This document shows positions 52,013 to 60,265 of a DNA stretch of 64,000 nt, one piece after another. The translations under genes and the position numbers were made by a program. The DNA comes from Pleurocapsa minor HA4230-MV1. GTDB taxonomy: Bacteria; Cyanobacteriota; Cyanobacteriia; Cyanobacteriales; Xenococcaceae. The stretch's first letter is position 1; the number at the start of each line of letters is the position of its first letter. The notes below the pieces were generated by a model. The model was not told the origin of the DNA, did no database searches, and was given only the letters and a program-made list of their open reading frames with translations. The stretch spans positions 113,327 to 177,326 of the forward strand of contig JAHHHZ010000021.1 of NCBI GenBank assembly GCA_019359095.1, read 5' to 3'.

Positions 52013-53236
52013 ATGAAATTAAGTATTGGTATTTTGGCTCATAATGAAGCAAATGCAATTGCGACTCTATTAAAATCTCTTAGTCAACAAAGCTTATTAA
52101 CTAGTTTAAATAAAGGATATTCAATTGAAATTATTGTTGTCCCTAATGGCTGTAGCGATGATACAGCGTTAATAGCTCGTAACACTTTAGAAACATTTCC
52201 TAAAGGACGACGCGACCCTAAAGGGTTAGCTATCGCGTCAGCTAGTCCTAAAGGACGACGCGAAGCTAGTGCCGTGGCACATTGTACCCTTGTGGTATAC
52301 AGCTCCGCATATGCTTTAGCATTAGCACCTGGCGGTACGTCATCGTTTAAAAACGACCAAGCGTTGTGGAACTGGAAGGTATGCGAGGTCAAAGAAGCAG
52401 GGAAAAGTAATGCTTGGAACTTATTTATTCATGAGTTTGCAGCACCTGATGCTGACTTCTTCTGCTTAATGGATGCAGATATCCAACTACACGATCGCAA
52501 TGCTTTAGAAAAAATGCTCAAGGTGTTAGTTGAAAATCCCGAATATTGGATTGCGCTCGATCGACCAATTAAAGATATTGAGCTAAAAGAAAATAAAAGC
52601 TGGCTAGAGAAATTGTCGGTAGCGGTTTCCAAATCGTCGAATGCAGGTCAACTTTATATTTGTGGACAACTTTATTGTGGTCGTGCTGAACCTTTACGTA
52701 ATATGTGGATGCCAGCAGGATTACCAGTAGAAGATGGGTTTTTAACTCAAATGGTAATTAGCGAAAACTTTACGCTAGAAAATCCTACTTTTACTAAAAG
52801 AATCGTTAGAGTTGAAGAAGCCTCCCATATATTTGAAGCTTATACTAATCCTTTAAAGTTAGTTAATCACGAAGTTCGAGTTGTTGTCGGCATCGTAATT
52901 AATGCCTTTTTAACTTATTACTTGCAAGAGAGATGTAGTAAGAAATTAACGGCAGGAATGCTGATTAATAGGATGAATAAGGAAAACCACTTATGGCTCA
53001 ATGATTTTGTCCGTAATTCTCTGGTTAAAGAAAGATGGTGGCTCATTCCCATCTCTTTAGTATTTCGTCGCTATAGATCTTTACGATGCGAAGCGAGTCC
53101 TTTAGGGCAAAATCGCTCTTTATGGAAAGCCTTGTTGCGGATTCTTATTGCTACCTTAGCTTTTATAGTAGACATTAGTATTTTTATTCGCGCCAACAGC
53201 ACTTTACGCCGTAAGGTAATTAGTAACTACTGGTAA
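52013..53236 (+). CDS. Family 2 glycosyltransferase carrying two in-frame repeat insertions
   Basis: The 407-residue protein has the GT2 N-domain (SIGILAHNEANAIATLLKSL, EIIVVPNGCSDDTA), the metal-binding CLMDADIQL and a C-terminal hydrophobic helix (about 376-393). Residues about 62-111 and 358-370 are encoded by modular repeats, not by the family; without them the gene reads like an intact GT2 (LETFKNDQ..., FRRYRSLWKALLRI). The inserts keep the frame and lack stops. Function: transfer of an activated sugar to an unknown acceptor, probably at the membrane. Confidence 0.82.
   Translation: MKLSIGILAHNEANAIATLLKSLSQQSLLTSLNKGYSIEIIVVPNGCSDDTALIARNTLETFPKGRRDPKGLAIASASPKGRREASAVAHCTLVVYSSAYALALAPGGTSSFKNDQALWNWKVCEVKEAGKSNAWNLFIHEFAAPDADFFCLMDADIQLHDRNALEKMLKVLVENPEYWIALDRPIKDIELKENKSWLEKLSVAVSKSSNAGQLYICGQLYCGRAEPLRNMWMPAGLPVEDGFLTQMVISENFTLENPTFTKRIVRVEEASHIFEAYTNPLKLVNHEVRVVVGIVINAFLTYYLQERCSKKLTAGMLINRMNKENHLWLNDFVRNSLVKERWWLIPISLVFRRYRSLRCEASPLGQNRSLWKALLRILIATLAFIVDISIFIRANSTLRRKVISNYW
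52196..52345. repeat. In-frame modular repeat insertion 1 in the GT2 gene
   Basis: About 150 bases (about 50 codons) with ttcctaaaggacgacgcg, ccctaaagggttagctatcg, agtcctaaaggacgacgcg and cttgtggtatacagctccgc. It encodes FPKGRRDPKGLAIASASPKG and so on, open throughout. Confidence 0.75.
53084..53122. repeat. In-frame modular repeat insertion 2 in the GT2 gene
   Basis: 39 bases, flanked by tcttta at 53078-53083 and 53117-53122 (Arg-Ser-Leu duplicated). It contains gatgcgaagcgagtcc and tttagggc. Excision leaves YRSLWK. Confidence 0.75.
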
Positions 53237-53617
53237 CTATTCGTCCGTGACAAACAGCGTAGTTTTTTAACTTGTCACGAATGGCTATGACGCGAAGCTT
53301 ATACTAAAGCCCTAAAGGACTAACTTCGTGTCGCATTTGCGGAGCTTATCCTTTAGGACTCGCTTTCCTAAAGGACTAGCTCCTTACGTCGCGTCGCGCA
53401 TCGTCCGAAGGTGTATACCGCAAGAGTACTAACTCCGTCCTAAAGGATACCGCTACGCATATGTCGCCCTTTAGGGAATCCTTTAGGATAGCTTTTCAGA
53501 CGTAATGAAGGCTAGATTTCTTGTAAAAGTGCGATCGCCACATTCAAGAAGACTTTATTTGGTACTAAGATAACTATGAAGTCTTTTTTAGATTAATCAA
53601 AACTTCTCGATCATACT
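53237..53617. other. Intergenic region with the largest modular repeat block
   Basis: No gene was recognised. About 53285-53492 is an almost continuous mosaic of the modular repeat words; the remainder is a promoter-sized AT-rich stretch before the NmrA/CIA30 gene. Confidence 0.65.
53285..53492. repeat. Large modular repeat block (about 210 bp)
   Basis: Words gacgcgaagcttatac, cctaaaggactaac, ttatcctttaggactcgc, cctaaaggactagctcc, gtataccgcaagagtac and cgccctttagggaatcc occur in both orientations without a fixed unit. Confidence 0.75.
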
Positions 53618-55063
53618 GTGGCTAAGTGGAAATTAAGCCAGCTTTGGCAAACATTAACCTTTTTTGAAATCGTGCCTAATTTTAATCTCTGGCAACGATT
53701 GTTTCAAAATAGCTCATCACAATCTTATCAACAGACAAAAATGACAATTTTGGTAGCTGGCGCAACGGGAGGAGTGGGTAAACGAGTAGTACAAAAGTTA
53801 CTGGCTCGCAATTACCATGTCCGAGCATTAGTTAGAGATGCAGAACGAGCTAAAGCTATCTTGGGAGAACAGGTAGAACTATTTGAGGCCGATCTAACTA
53901 TTGCTGATACTCTTAAACCAGCCATGATGGAGGGAATCAGTGCCGTAATTTGCTGTACAGGTACGAAAGTTCAACCAGTGGAAGGAGACACCCCTAACAG
54001 AGAGAAATACTATCAAGGGATTAAATTCTATTTGCCAGAAGTGGTTGATATTCCAGAATTGGTAGAGTACGAGGGAATTAAAAATTTAGTCCAGGTAATC
54101 TCGCAGTCTCTTCCTCCTAGAGGAGAACAAATGATCTTTGATTTTGCTCATCCTACTAACGATTTATCAGAAATTTGGGGTGCAGTAGATGATGTAGTAA
54201 TGGGAGGAGTCAGCCAAAGCAAAATTCGTTTAGCAGACAATAAGGCAATCTTTGCGGGGGTTGTTTCGACAGAGAATAACGGCGGTTTTGCTTCAGTCCG
54301 AACTCGCAACTTTACACCACCGATGGATTTATCTGATTATCAAGGAATTGAAATGAGGGTAATTGGAGATGGCAAACGCTACAAATTTATTACTCGCTGC
54401 GAAGGTAAATGGGATGGAGTAGGCTACTGCTATTCCTTTGATACGATTCATGATTATCCCACAACTGTGCGGATTCCCTTTAAGGATCTAATTCCCGTAT
54501 TCCGCGCCAAAACTGTCCAAGAAGCTAGTCAGTTTGATTCCGCAAAAATCTATTCGATGCAACTGATGTTGAGCAAGTTTGAATACGACGGGGAACTAAA
54601 TCCTCAGTTTGAAGCAGGCTCATTTAAGCTGGAGGTTGAATATATCAAGGCTTATGGTGGTCAAGTCAAACCCCAATTAGTTCAAGTAAGTTCAGCAGGA
54701 GTTACTCGCCCGAATCGTCCAGGAATTAACTTAGCCGAAGAACCCCCCGCAGTCAGGATGAATGAGCAACTGGGAGGGATTTTAACTTGGAAATTGCGAG
54801 GCGAAGAAGCTATTAGATCTAGCGATTTAACCTACACTATTATTCGTCCCTGTGCCTTAACCGAACAACCTGGGGATAAAATTCTTTATGCCGAACAAGG
54901 AGATAATTTAAGGGGACAGGTTAGCCGAGATGCAATCGCTGAACTCTGTATCCAGTCACTGAATTCGGCTTCGGCGGTTAACAAAACTTTTGAAGTCAAT
55001 GAACAACAACAAGGTAATACTAACTGGGAAGAATTATTTAATAATCTACAGCCCGATAATTAG
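53618..55063 (+). CDS. NAD(P)-binding (NmrA-like) protein with an inserted CIA30 domain
   Basis: The 481-residue protein starts with GTG. The Rossmann motif LVAGATGGVGKRVVQKLLARNYHVRALVRD (about 43-73) belongs to NmrA-type atypical SDRs. Between its halves lies a CIA30 domain (about 180-355: FDFAHPTNDLSEIWGAVDDVVMGGVSQS, FITRCEGKWDGVGYCYSFD), the fold of complex-I intermediate-associated protein 30. The C-terminal SDR part resumes after RPGINLAEE. This order is known from cyanobacterial proteins and may concern NDH-1 assembly or photosynthetic quinone chemistry; the role is not established. Confidence 0.85.
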   Translation: MAKWKLSQLWQTLTFFEIVPNFNLWQRLFQNSSSQSYQQTKMTILVAGATGGVGKRVVQKLLARNYHVRALVRDAERAKAILGEQVELFEADLTIADTLKPAMMEGISAVICCTGTKVQPVEGDTPNREKYYQGIKFYLPEVVDIPELVEYEGIKNLVQVISQSLPPRGEQMIFDFAHPTNDLSEIWGAVDDVVMGGVSQSKIRLADNKAIFAGVVSTENNGGFASVRTRNFTPPMDLSDYQGIEMRVIGDGKRYKFITRCEGKWDGVGYCYSFDTIHDYPTTVRIPFKDLIPVFRAKTVQEASQFDSAKIYSMQLMLSKFEYDGELNPQFEAGSFKLEVEYIKAYGGQVKPQLVQVSSAGVTRPNRPGINLAEEPPAVRMNEQLGGILTWKLRGEEAIRSSDLTYTIIRPCALTEQPGDKILYAEQGDNLRGQVSRDAIAELCIQSLNSASAVNKTFEVNEQQQGNTNWEELFNNLQPDN

Positions 55064-55140
55064 TTTTAATTATATTCAAATGCGATCGCAATATTAAAAT
55101 CTCGTGATGAAAGACGAATACTCGAAACTTAAGCTTATTA

Positions 55141-55173
55141 TCACCCTAATTGTCTATCGCTAATTTTGTACGG
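55141..55173. repeat. 33-bp dispersed repeat, inverted copy of 24084-24115
   Basis: tcaccctaattgtctatcgc continuing to acgg is the reverse complement of 24084-24115 with one additional base. Confidence 0.8.
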
Positions 55174-55257
55174 TTATATATAAGGTTATTCATCAGTTTT
55201 GAACTGAGTTTTATGAGCTTAAGAAATCAGCAACCAAACTAAAATCTAATAAGATCA

Positions 55258-55370
55258 TGGGAGCATCCTACTTTTTGACTAAGCAGAAATACTCAAAGCG
55301 GTGTCACTATTTAAATAGGCACTCCGAAGTTTCAGCAATTTTTACTCATTGCATAAATGGGATGCTCCCA
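55258..55370. repeat. 113-bp MITE-like element with tgggagcatcc termini
   Basis: Terminal inverted repeats tgggagcatccta / tgggatgctccca (perfect 10-bp core gggagcatcc / ggatgctccc at 55259-55268 and 55360-55369). No coding capacity. Confidence 0.65.
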
Positions 55371-55476
55371 ATCTAAATACAGATAGTGAATAGAAGTATC
55401 AAACAAATTAGAAGAACATTCTGTCTAAAATTTATTTTTCAAGTTTTGTTCTCTAATTAATATGGAGTGTGCAATT

Positions 55477-56124
55477 ATGATTCGCGTTTTACTAGTAGAC
55501 GATCAAGAACTGGTCTGCCAAGGGTTACGGGCAATGTTAAATCTAGAGTCAGATATCCAAGTAGTTGGCGTGGCGAATAATGGTCAAGTTGCTATTGAGC
55601 AGGTAGAAGCTTTAGAACCAGATGTCATCTTGATGGATATTAGAATGCCTGTCATGGATGGCAGAGAAGCAACCAGAATTATCTCTCAGCGATTTCCCGA
55701 GATTAAGGTTTTGGTTGTTAGTACCTTCGATGAAGATGATTATATTGCCCATTCAATTAAAGCAGGAGCCAAAGGATATTTGCTCAAGGATATGCCCGTA
55801 GAAGAGTTAGCTCAGGCGATTAGATTAGTCGCTCGCGGCTACAGCCAAATGGGCCCTGGGCTGATGGAAAAAATGTTTGACGGAATAGTTAGCAATCGCA
55901 GCGATACGGAACCCGAACAGCCTGAACTAGCAGAGTTAACTGCTAGAGAAATAGATGTCTTAAATTTAATTGGGACTGGTTGTACTAACCGCGAAATTGC
56001 TCAACAACTCTATATTGCTGAAGGGACAGTTAAAAGTCATGTTACTCATATTCTCAATCGGCTTAATTTACGTAATCGAGCGCAGATTGCTATTTATGCC
56101 AATTCGGTCAAGCAAGCTTGCTAA
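55477..56124 (+). CDS. NarL/FixJ-type response regulator
   Basis: I use the ATG at 55477 (MIRVLLVDDQELV); an ATG five codons earlier is possible. Receiver: VDDQ, phospho-acceptor Asp in VILMDIRMP, Lys in YLLKDMP. C-terminal LuxR-type helix-turn-helix LTAREIDVLNLIGTGCTNREIAQQLYIAEGTVKSHVTHIL. It is an activator-type DNA-binding regulator; no cognate kinase is adjacent (orphan). Preceded by the MITE-like element, which could alter its promoter. Confidence 0.92.
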   Translation: MIRVLLVDDQELVCQGLRAMLNLESDIQVVGVANNGQVAIEQVEALEPDVILMDIRMPVMDGREATRIISQRFPEIKVLVVSTFDEDDYIAHSIKAGAKGYLLKDMPVEELAQAIRLVARGYSQMGPGLMEKMFDGIVSNRSDTEPEQPELAELTAREIDVLNLIGTGCTNREIAQQLYIAEGTVKSHVTHILNRLNLRNRAQIAIYANSVKQAC

Positions 56125-56181
56125 CTAAACTGCTTGATATATTTTAGTCAAGCTAAATTGTCGAGTATTTAATTAACTAAA

Positions 56182-56385
56182 ATGGAAAAGCGATCGCTAG
56201 GAACATCAAAAGTTCAAATAATGCCAATTCTCATGGCAACATGGCAAGCAGGAAAAAAAATGTGGGCAGGAATTGACGATCGCGAAAGTATTAGGGCGAT
56301 TCGAGCTGCTGTAGATGCAGGAATAACTACCATTGATACGACAAAAGTTTATGGGCAAGGCCATTCAGAACAAATTGTTGCTTAA
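56182..56385 (+). pseudogene. N-terminal fragment of an aldo/keto reductase
   Basis: The 67-residue frame reads KRSLGTSKVQIMPILMATW, then RAIRAAVDAGITTIDTTKVYGQGHSE with the catalytic-type Asp and Tyr of the AKR fold, and stops after EQIVA. The rest of the about 320-residue enzyme is absent. The break coincides with the end of a fragment of a different gene on the opposite strand. Confidence 0.8.
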
Positions 56386-56639
56386 GCTGTATCCGACAAA
56401 TACTCGATAAACATGGGGGGAGGAATCCAAGGTTCTACTTCCCACTCTAGCTTAGTTGATGCACCAATAAGCAAACCAGCTATAAAATCATTTTAATAGC
56501 TGTGAGGAATGCCAGATTTTACCTGTCTAATGATAGTTTGAGCCAATCCTTGAGGCGATCGCGGATTGGGAACAATGGGTAGAGCCTGAATCAATGCCCG
56601 ATAAAACCGTTTAAACTGTCCTTCATCCTTCCAGATATT
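56382..56639 (-). pseudogene. C-terminal fragment of an unrecognised gene with an in-frame stop
   Basis: On the minus strand an about 85-codon frame without a start reads NIWKDEGQFKRFYRALIQ, QALPIVPNPRSPQGLAQTI, then a TAA, and continues in the same frame with NDFIAGLLIGASTKLEWE and VEPWIPPPMFIEYLSDTA before a stop. A single stop inside a protein-like frame suggests a decayed gene. I do not recognise the family. It meets the truncated aldo/keto reductase tail to tail. Confidence 0.45.
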
Positions 56640-56756
56640 GCTTTAAGAAATCGCATTTATATTACAGCTTTACCACAAGCTATGTTTCAACTACATTTGC
56701 TTAAGAGTGCGTAACTGATGTTACCAATTCTTCTGTGGGTAATGTCAGTTAGTTCA

Positions 56757-57563
56757 CTATGTTTCTGAATCTGAGGTGGAACTGTTCATAAAAGAGGGAG
56801 ACAAGAAAGCCACTACTGCACCCAACATAAACCCGATAATATTACGGAATAGAGGTAAAAATTCAGGAGTACGAATCACCACAGGGCCCATGCCAAAAGC
56901 AATAAACAGAATCCCCCACAGTGGAGACATAATTAGACCCCACTGCCAAGCAATCACCTGATCTTTATTACGAGGAATAACTGCTACACCTAAGATCACC
57001 CCACCGACAATCGAACTAATTAAGGTCAAAATCCATTGCTCCTGCGGTAATCCAGGTACAGCATTGCAACCGTTTTTAAGTAAACATCCTTTGACTGATT
57101 CTAAAGCTTCAACAATGGCATTATTCTCACCGTGTTCGCGAATATAATACATATTGCCAAAACGAGTCTGAAGCTCAATCCAGAAGTTACGAGGCAGTAA
57201 TTCATATACAGCATCACCAATGCTAAAAGCTAGTAGATTTCCGCCTCTACTATCAGCCACTAGCAAAATACTTTTATCATCTAAACCCCAGAATTTCTTG
57301 ACTGCACGACCAGGAGAGCGATCGTATTGAGTTAAAACACGCATTTTCCAGCCTGTTTGCGCCTCAAAGTCTTCGAGATTTTCAATTAAAGACTCCTCCT
57401 GTAACTCTGGCAATAAGTTAGCCAAATCGACCACTGGAGTGACTTCACTAGGTAATAATTCTGGATTGTTAACTGCTAAAGCGGGGGGAGTTAACCAAGT
57501 GACTAAAACCAGTAAACAAGCTCCTAAAATTAGCAAGGAGCGCTGTATAAACTTATTGGCCAT
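56757..57563 (-). CDS. psb32: TPM domain protein, Psb32-like
   Basis: I start at the ATG at 57563 (MANKFIQRSLL), 11 codons into a longer frame. Signal peptide or anchor (about 5-30), then a TPM domain (VTPVVDLANLLPELQEESLIENLEDFEAQTGWKMRVLTQY, KSILLVADSRGGNLLAFSIGD) and two C-terminal membrane helices. The Psb32/TLP18.3 family helps repair and stabilise photosystem II at the thylakoid lumen side. The cyanobacterial assignment rests on the family pattern. Confidence 0.8.
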   Translation of the reverse strand: MANKFIQRSLLILGACLLVLVTWLTPPALAVNNPELLPSEVTPVVDLANLLPELQEESLIENLEDFEAQTGWKMRVLTQYDRSPGRAVKKFWGLDDKSILLVADSRGGNLLAFSIGDAVYELLPRNFWIELQTRFGNMYYIREHGENNAIVEALESVKGCLLKNGCNAVPGLPQEQWILTLISSIVGGVILGVAVIPRNKDQVIAWQWGLIMSPLWGILFIAFGMGPVVIRTPEFLPLFRNIIGFMLGAVVAFLSPSFMNSSTSDSET

Positions 57564-57799
57564 GATTATTTTGTTTAAAAAATTATTGGTATCCAAATTC
57601 GGCTTTATAAAAGTGTTCTTATTTTCGTTACATTTATTTACCTTACTCTAAGATTATCAGCTATTAGTAGTGGTGGATGCAAGAAAACAGAACAAATATT
57701 CAACCAGACTTTAGATTTTAGATTAATGATTGTTTTAACCCAGTCAAGATTACAGGTCTTTTAATCGTATCTAATTATATTTGCTCCATTGACTAACAC

Positions 57800-58672
57800 T
57801 CATGAGTTCTTCATCCAATCTAAACAGATTTGCATTTGTTGTTTCATAGTGGCGCGATCGCTTTTAAAACGACGACCATGTCCTGGTAATACCCACTCAA
57901 AAGAGTAATTTGCTAATTTTTCCATCGATCGCACTTGTTCCGTCCATGAATACCAGGAATAGGCGCGAAAGGCATAAAGATGATTGAGATATTTTGACCA
58001 AGCTAAATGATCGCCTGTAAAAAGGAATTTTTGAGCGTAAAGTAGCACTGTATGTCCTTTACTGTGTCCAGGTACGGGAATAATTACAACATCGTCGCTA
58101 AATTGAATTGGCTCGATCCCCTCAAGTTGAATTTCTACATCTTTGGTATCTGAAGTAACATCATCAATATGCAGAAGGCGATCGCATTGAAAATGATCGT
58201 GGAATTTTTGATGATCGGCAACATCATCTCGATGGGTTAAATATAAATAGCGTATTCCTCCCATTTCTTCTAATCTTTTCACTAGAGGAGGAGAATATCG
58301 AGGCGAGTCAACTAAAATATTACCTGCCGCTGTTTGAATAAAATAACTAGCTGCACCGTAAGAATTTTCTGCATGATAGCCACAATGATATACATTATCT
58401 GCCAATAAAATTGGCAAGCTTTGTTGTGCGACTTTTATATCTTTGGGTTTTTCTACCGTACCGATAGAAGCTGTCGGACAGGATAGTAATGCTTGCATCG
58501 CTTTAAGCTGTTCGATTTCATTACTCGGTTGGTGGTATACGGCTGATTGTTCCCCTGCTTCGGTAAAAATTTCTGGTGCCATCCAGCGACAGGTATCACA
58601 ATCGATGCAAGTGCTATCTACGTAAAAATTACCACCAATGTTTTCCCAACGTCGTTGCGTTAATTTAGCCAT
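57800..58672 (-). CDS. Ferredoxin-metallo-beta-lactamase fusion protein
   Basis: This is a 290-residue protein. Residues about 15-75 form a ferredoxin-like domain with cysteines in STCIDCDTCRWMAPEIF and LLSCPTASIG, as in a 4Fe-4S or 3Fe-4S protein. Residues about 90-285 are a metallo-beta-lactamase fold: YLTHRDDVADHQ (HxxDDxxDH-type metal motif), IPVPGHSKGHTV, LFTGDH and VLPGHGRRF. This fusion is known from cyanobacteria and plants and may hydrolyse a metabolite in response to redox. No operon partner. Confidence 0.85.
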   Translation of the reverse strand: MAKLTQRRWENIGGNFYVDSTCIDCDTCRWMAPEIFTEAGEQSAVYHQPSNEIEQLKAMQALLSCPTASIGTVEKPKDIKVAQQSLPILLADNVYHCGYHAENSYGAASYFIQTAAGNILVDSPRYSPPLVKRLEEMGGIRYLYLTHRDDVADHQKFHDHFQCDRLLHIDDVTSDTKDVEIQLEGIEPIQFSDDVVIIPVPGHSKGHTVLLYAQKFLFTGDHLAWSKYLNHLYAFRAYSWYSWTEQVRSMEKLANYSFEWVLPGHGRRFKSDRATMKQQMQICLDWMKNS

Positions 58673-59031
58673 TTGTCTAATCGATCGCAGTTTAATTAAG
58701 CTACTTTTTATAGTTCATTATAGCTTTTATTCATAGTCGTTATGATTACGTTCAACTTTTCGAGCAATGGACACTTTAGTTATAGCCATCGAACGATAGA
58801 TTAAGACATCTCCTAGTCTCTTTGCGTCTTTGCCCCAAACTAAGCGGGATAAACGCCTTTGCGCGAGATAAAGTTTTTATCCTAAAGGATACCCTAAAGG
58901 ACTAGCCCTAAAGGATTAGCTCGCAAGCTCGCGTCCTTCGCGTCGCACTTCGTTATTGTCCTAACCTTTACTTCGACTGCTATAACCAACTCTAAACAAC
59001 CACTGATCGCTTTTGAGTTAAAAAAACATTA
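58673..59031. other. Intergenic region with modular repeat block
   Basis: No gene was recognised. About 58818-58960 is a composite of the modular repeat words and shares aaactaagcgggataaacg with the block at 30640-30812. Confidence 0.65.
58818..58960. repeat. Composite modular repeat block, related to 30640-30812
   Basis: Contains ctctttgcgtctttgcccc, aaactaagcgggataaacgc, tcctaaaggataccctaaagg and gcaagctcgcgtccttcgc. Confidence 0.75.
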
Positions 59032-59475
59032 TTAATTCTGACGATCGCGATTTGACTGAAATTTTTCGACAGGAAAACCTTTTCGTCGGGGAGCATCTAA
59101 AATATCTGCTCTAGGACTGCGCCATACTTTCCAAGCAGCTTTTGCTCCAGCAACCAACCCAAAACTACTTTGCTGCACTTGCTGTACTTGCTGTTTCGCC
59201 ACGACTAATCCGCGATCGACCTGCTGCACTACTCCTGTTGCGTTATTAATACCTTGATTAAGCTCGTCGGTTAATTCGCCAACTTCTTTTCCTGTCAGAC
59301 GAATTGCTTCCAAGGTAGGGGGAAACTCCCGATTTAGAGTATCAAAAAGTTTTTCAGCACTACGAGCAGCTCTACCCACTTCTTGTAGAGTCGGAATAGT
59401 TACGAGTAAAACAGCAAATAGGCTAAAAGAGACTAGAAGTAAGGAAAGTCCTAGCCAAAATAAAGGATCTATCAT
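59032..59475 (-). CDS. DUF948 domain membrane protein
   Basis: The 147-residue protein has an N-terminal helix (about 4-26), then RAARSAEKLFDTLNREFPPTLEAIRLTGKEVGELTDELNQGINNAT, a DUF948-type apolipoprotein-like coiled region. It follows the YtxH gene by 29 bases; the two are often co-occurring envelope or stress proteins. Function unknown. Confidence 0.8.
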   Translation of the reverse strand: MIDPLFWLGLSLLLVSFSLFAVLLVTIPTLQEVGRAARSAEKLFDTLNREFPPTLEAIRLTGKEVGELTDELNQGINNATGVVQQVDRGLVVAKQQVQQVQQSSFGLVAGAKAAWKVWRSPRADILDAPRRKGFPVEKFQSNRDRQN

Positions 59476-59504
59476 AAAAATTGAGCAGTCAGCATCCTTT
59501 AATT

Positions 59505-59849
59505 CTAAAGGCGATCGGTCATGGTCGAGTTTAAATCTCGATTTATATCTAGTCTAGTAGCTTTAGTGGTTGCTCGACTGGTTTCGATACCTGTGGCGAT
59601 CGCTAATTTTAGTCTTGCTAAAGTCTCTTCCCAATTTTCTAAGGTACTCTCTGAAAAACGATCCGCCTGTAGTTGAATACTAGTAGTTAAATCTTCAGCT
59701 AATTCTGGCAAAGCATCAGCTGATTTTTTGATTACTTTTCTCGTTTCTTTTCCAGTACGTGGTGCAACCAACAATCCGACTATAGTACCTATGGCGCTAC
59801 CAATCATCAGACCACTAACAAATGCTCCTGCTGAACTTTTCTTTGGCAT
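59505..59849 (-). CDS. YtxH family stress protein
   Basis: I start at the ATG at 59849 (MPKKSSAGAFVSGLMIG), preceded by a gaggg motif; a TTG six codons earlier is less likely. The YtxH pattern is FVSGLMIGSAIGTIVGLLVAPRTGKETR, a glycine-rich helix then a basic turn, with a helical tail of about 80 residues. Members are small, membrane-associated and general-stress linked. Confidence 0.82.
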   Translation of the reverse strand: MPKKSSAGAFVSGLMIGSAIGTIVGLLVAPRTGKETRKVIKKSADALPELAEDLTTSIQLQADRFSESTLENWEETLARLKLAIATGIETSRATTKATRLDINRDLNSTMTDRL

Positions 59850-60265
59850 ATCATTACTTACCCTCAATTTGATTAATTTTAGGCTGCTCAGTAAATATCG
59901 TTTTTATCATGTTTTCATCATATTAAGTTAAATTTAATGCAGCTCAACCATGAATAATCTAATCATCACTCCATCGAAACACTCACATTTAAATGCAGAG
60001 TTAAATTACCCTCAGTCTGCCGAGCAATTTAAATTATTACAATTTAATAACTTTTGTGATTTAATTAAATACTAATACACTTTATAGTTCTAATATGCAT
60101 CTTTATCTAACTATTTAAGTTAGCTAGGTTTATTGACTTAATTATGCAGATTTGTCATTGCATAAAACATTACATTTAAATTACATTGAAAATTTACCCC
60201 ATTTTGCTCAACTAATAGACTTGGCTAAAAAATTTCAATTTTAGATTAATTTTAGCAATACCCAA
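59850..60265. other. AT-rich intergenic region
   Basis: Divergent promoter region between the YtxH unit and the FAD protein gene. No gene, repeat or clear hairpin was seen. Confidence 0.5.

Larger units (their letters stand above)
55064..55461. other. Intergenic region with two repeats
   Basis: No gene was recognised. It contains the inverted copy of a 32-bp repeat (55141-55173) and a 113-bp MITE-like element (55258-55370). Confidence 0.6.

Noticed and set aside
52084..52392. Minus-strand open frame inside the GT2 gene
   Set aside because: It lies over the in-frame repeat insertion and is the antisense of GT2 sequence.
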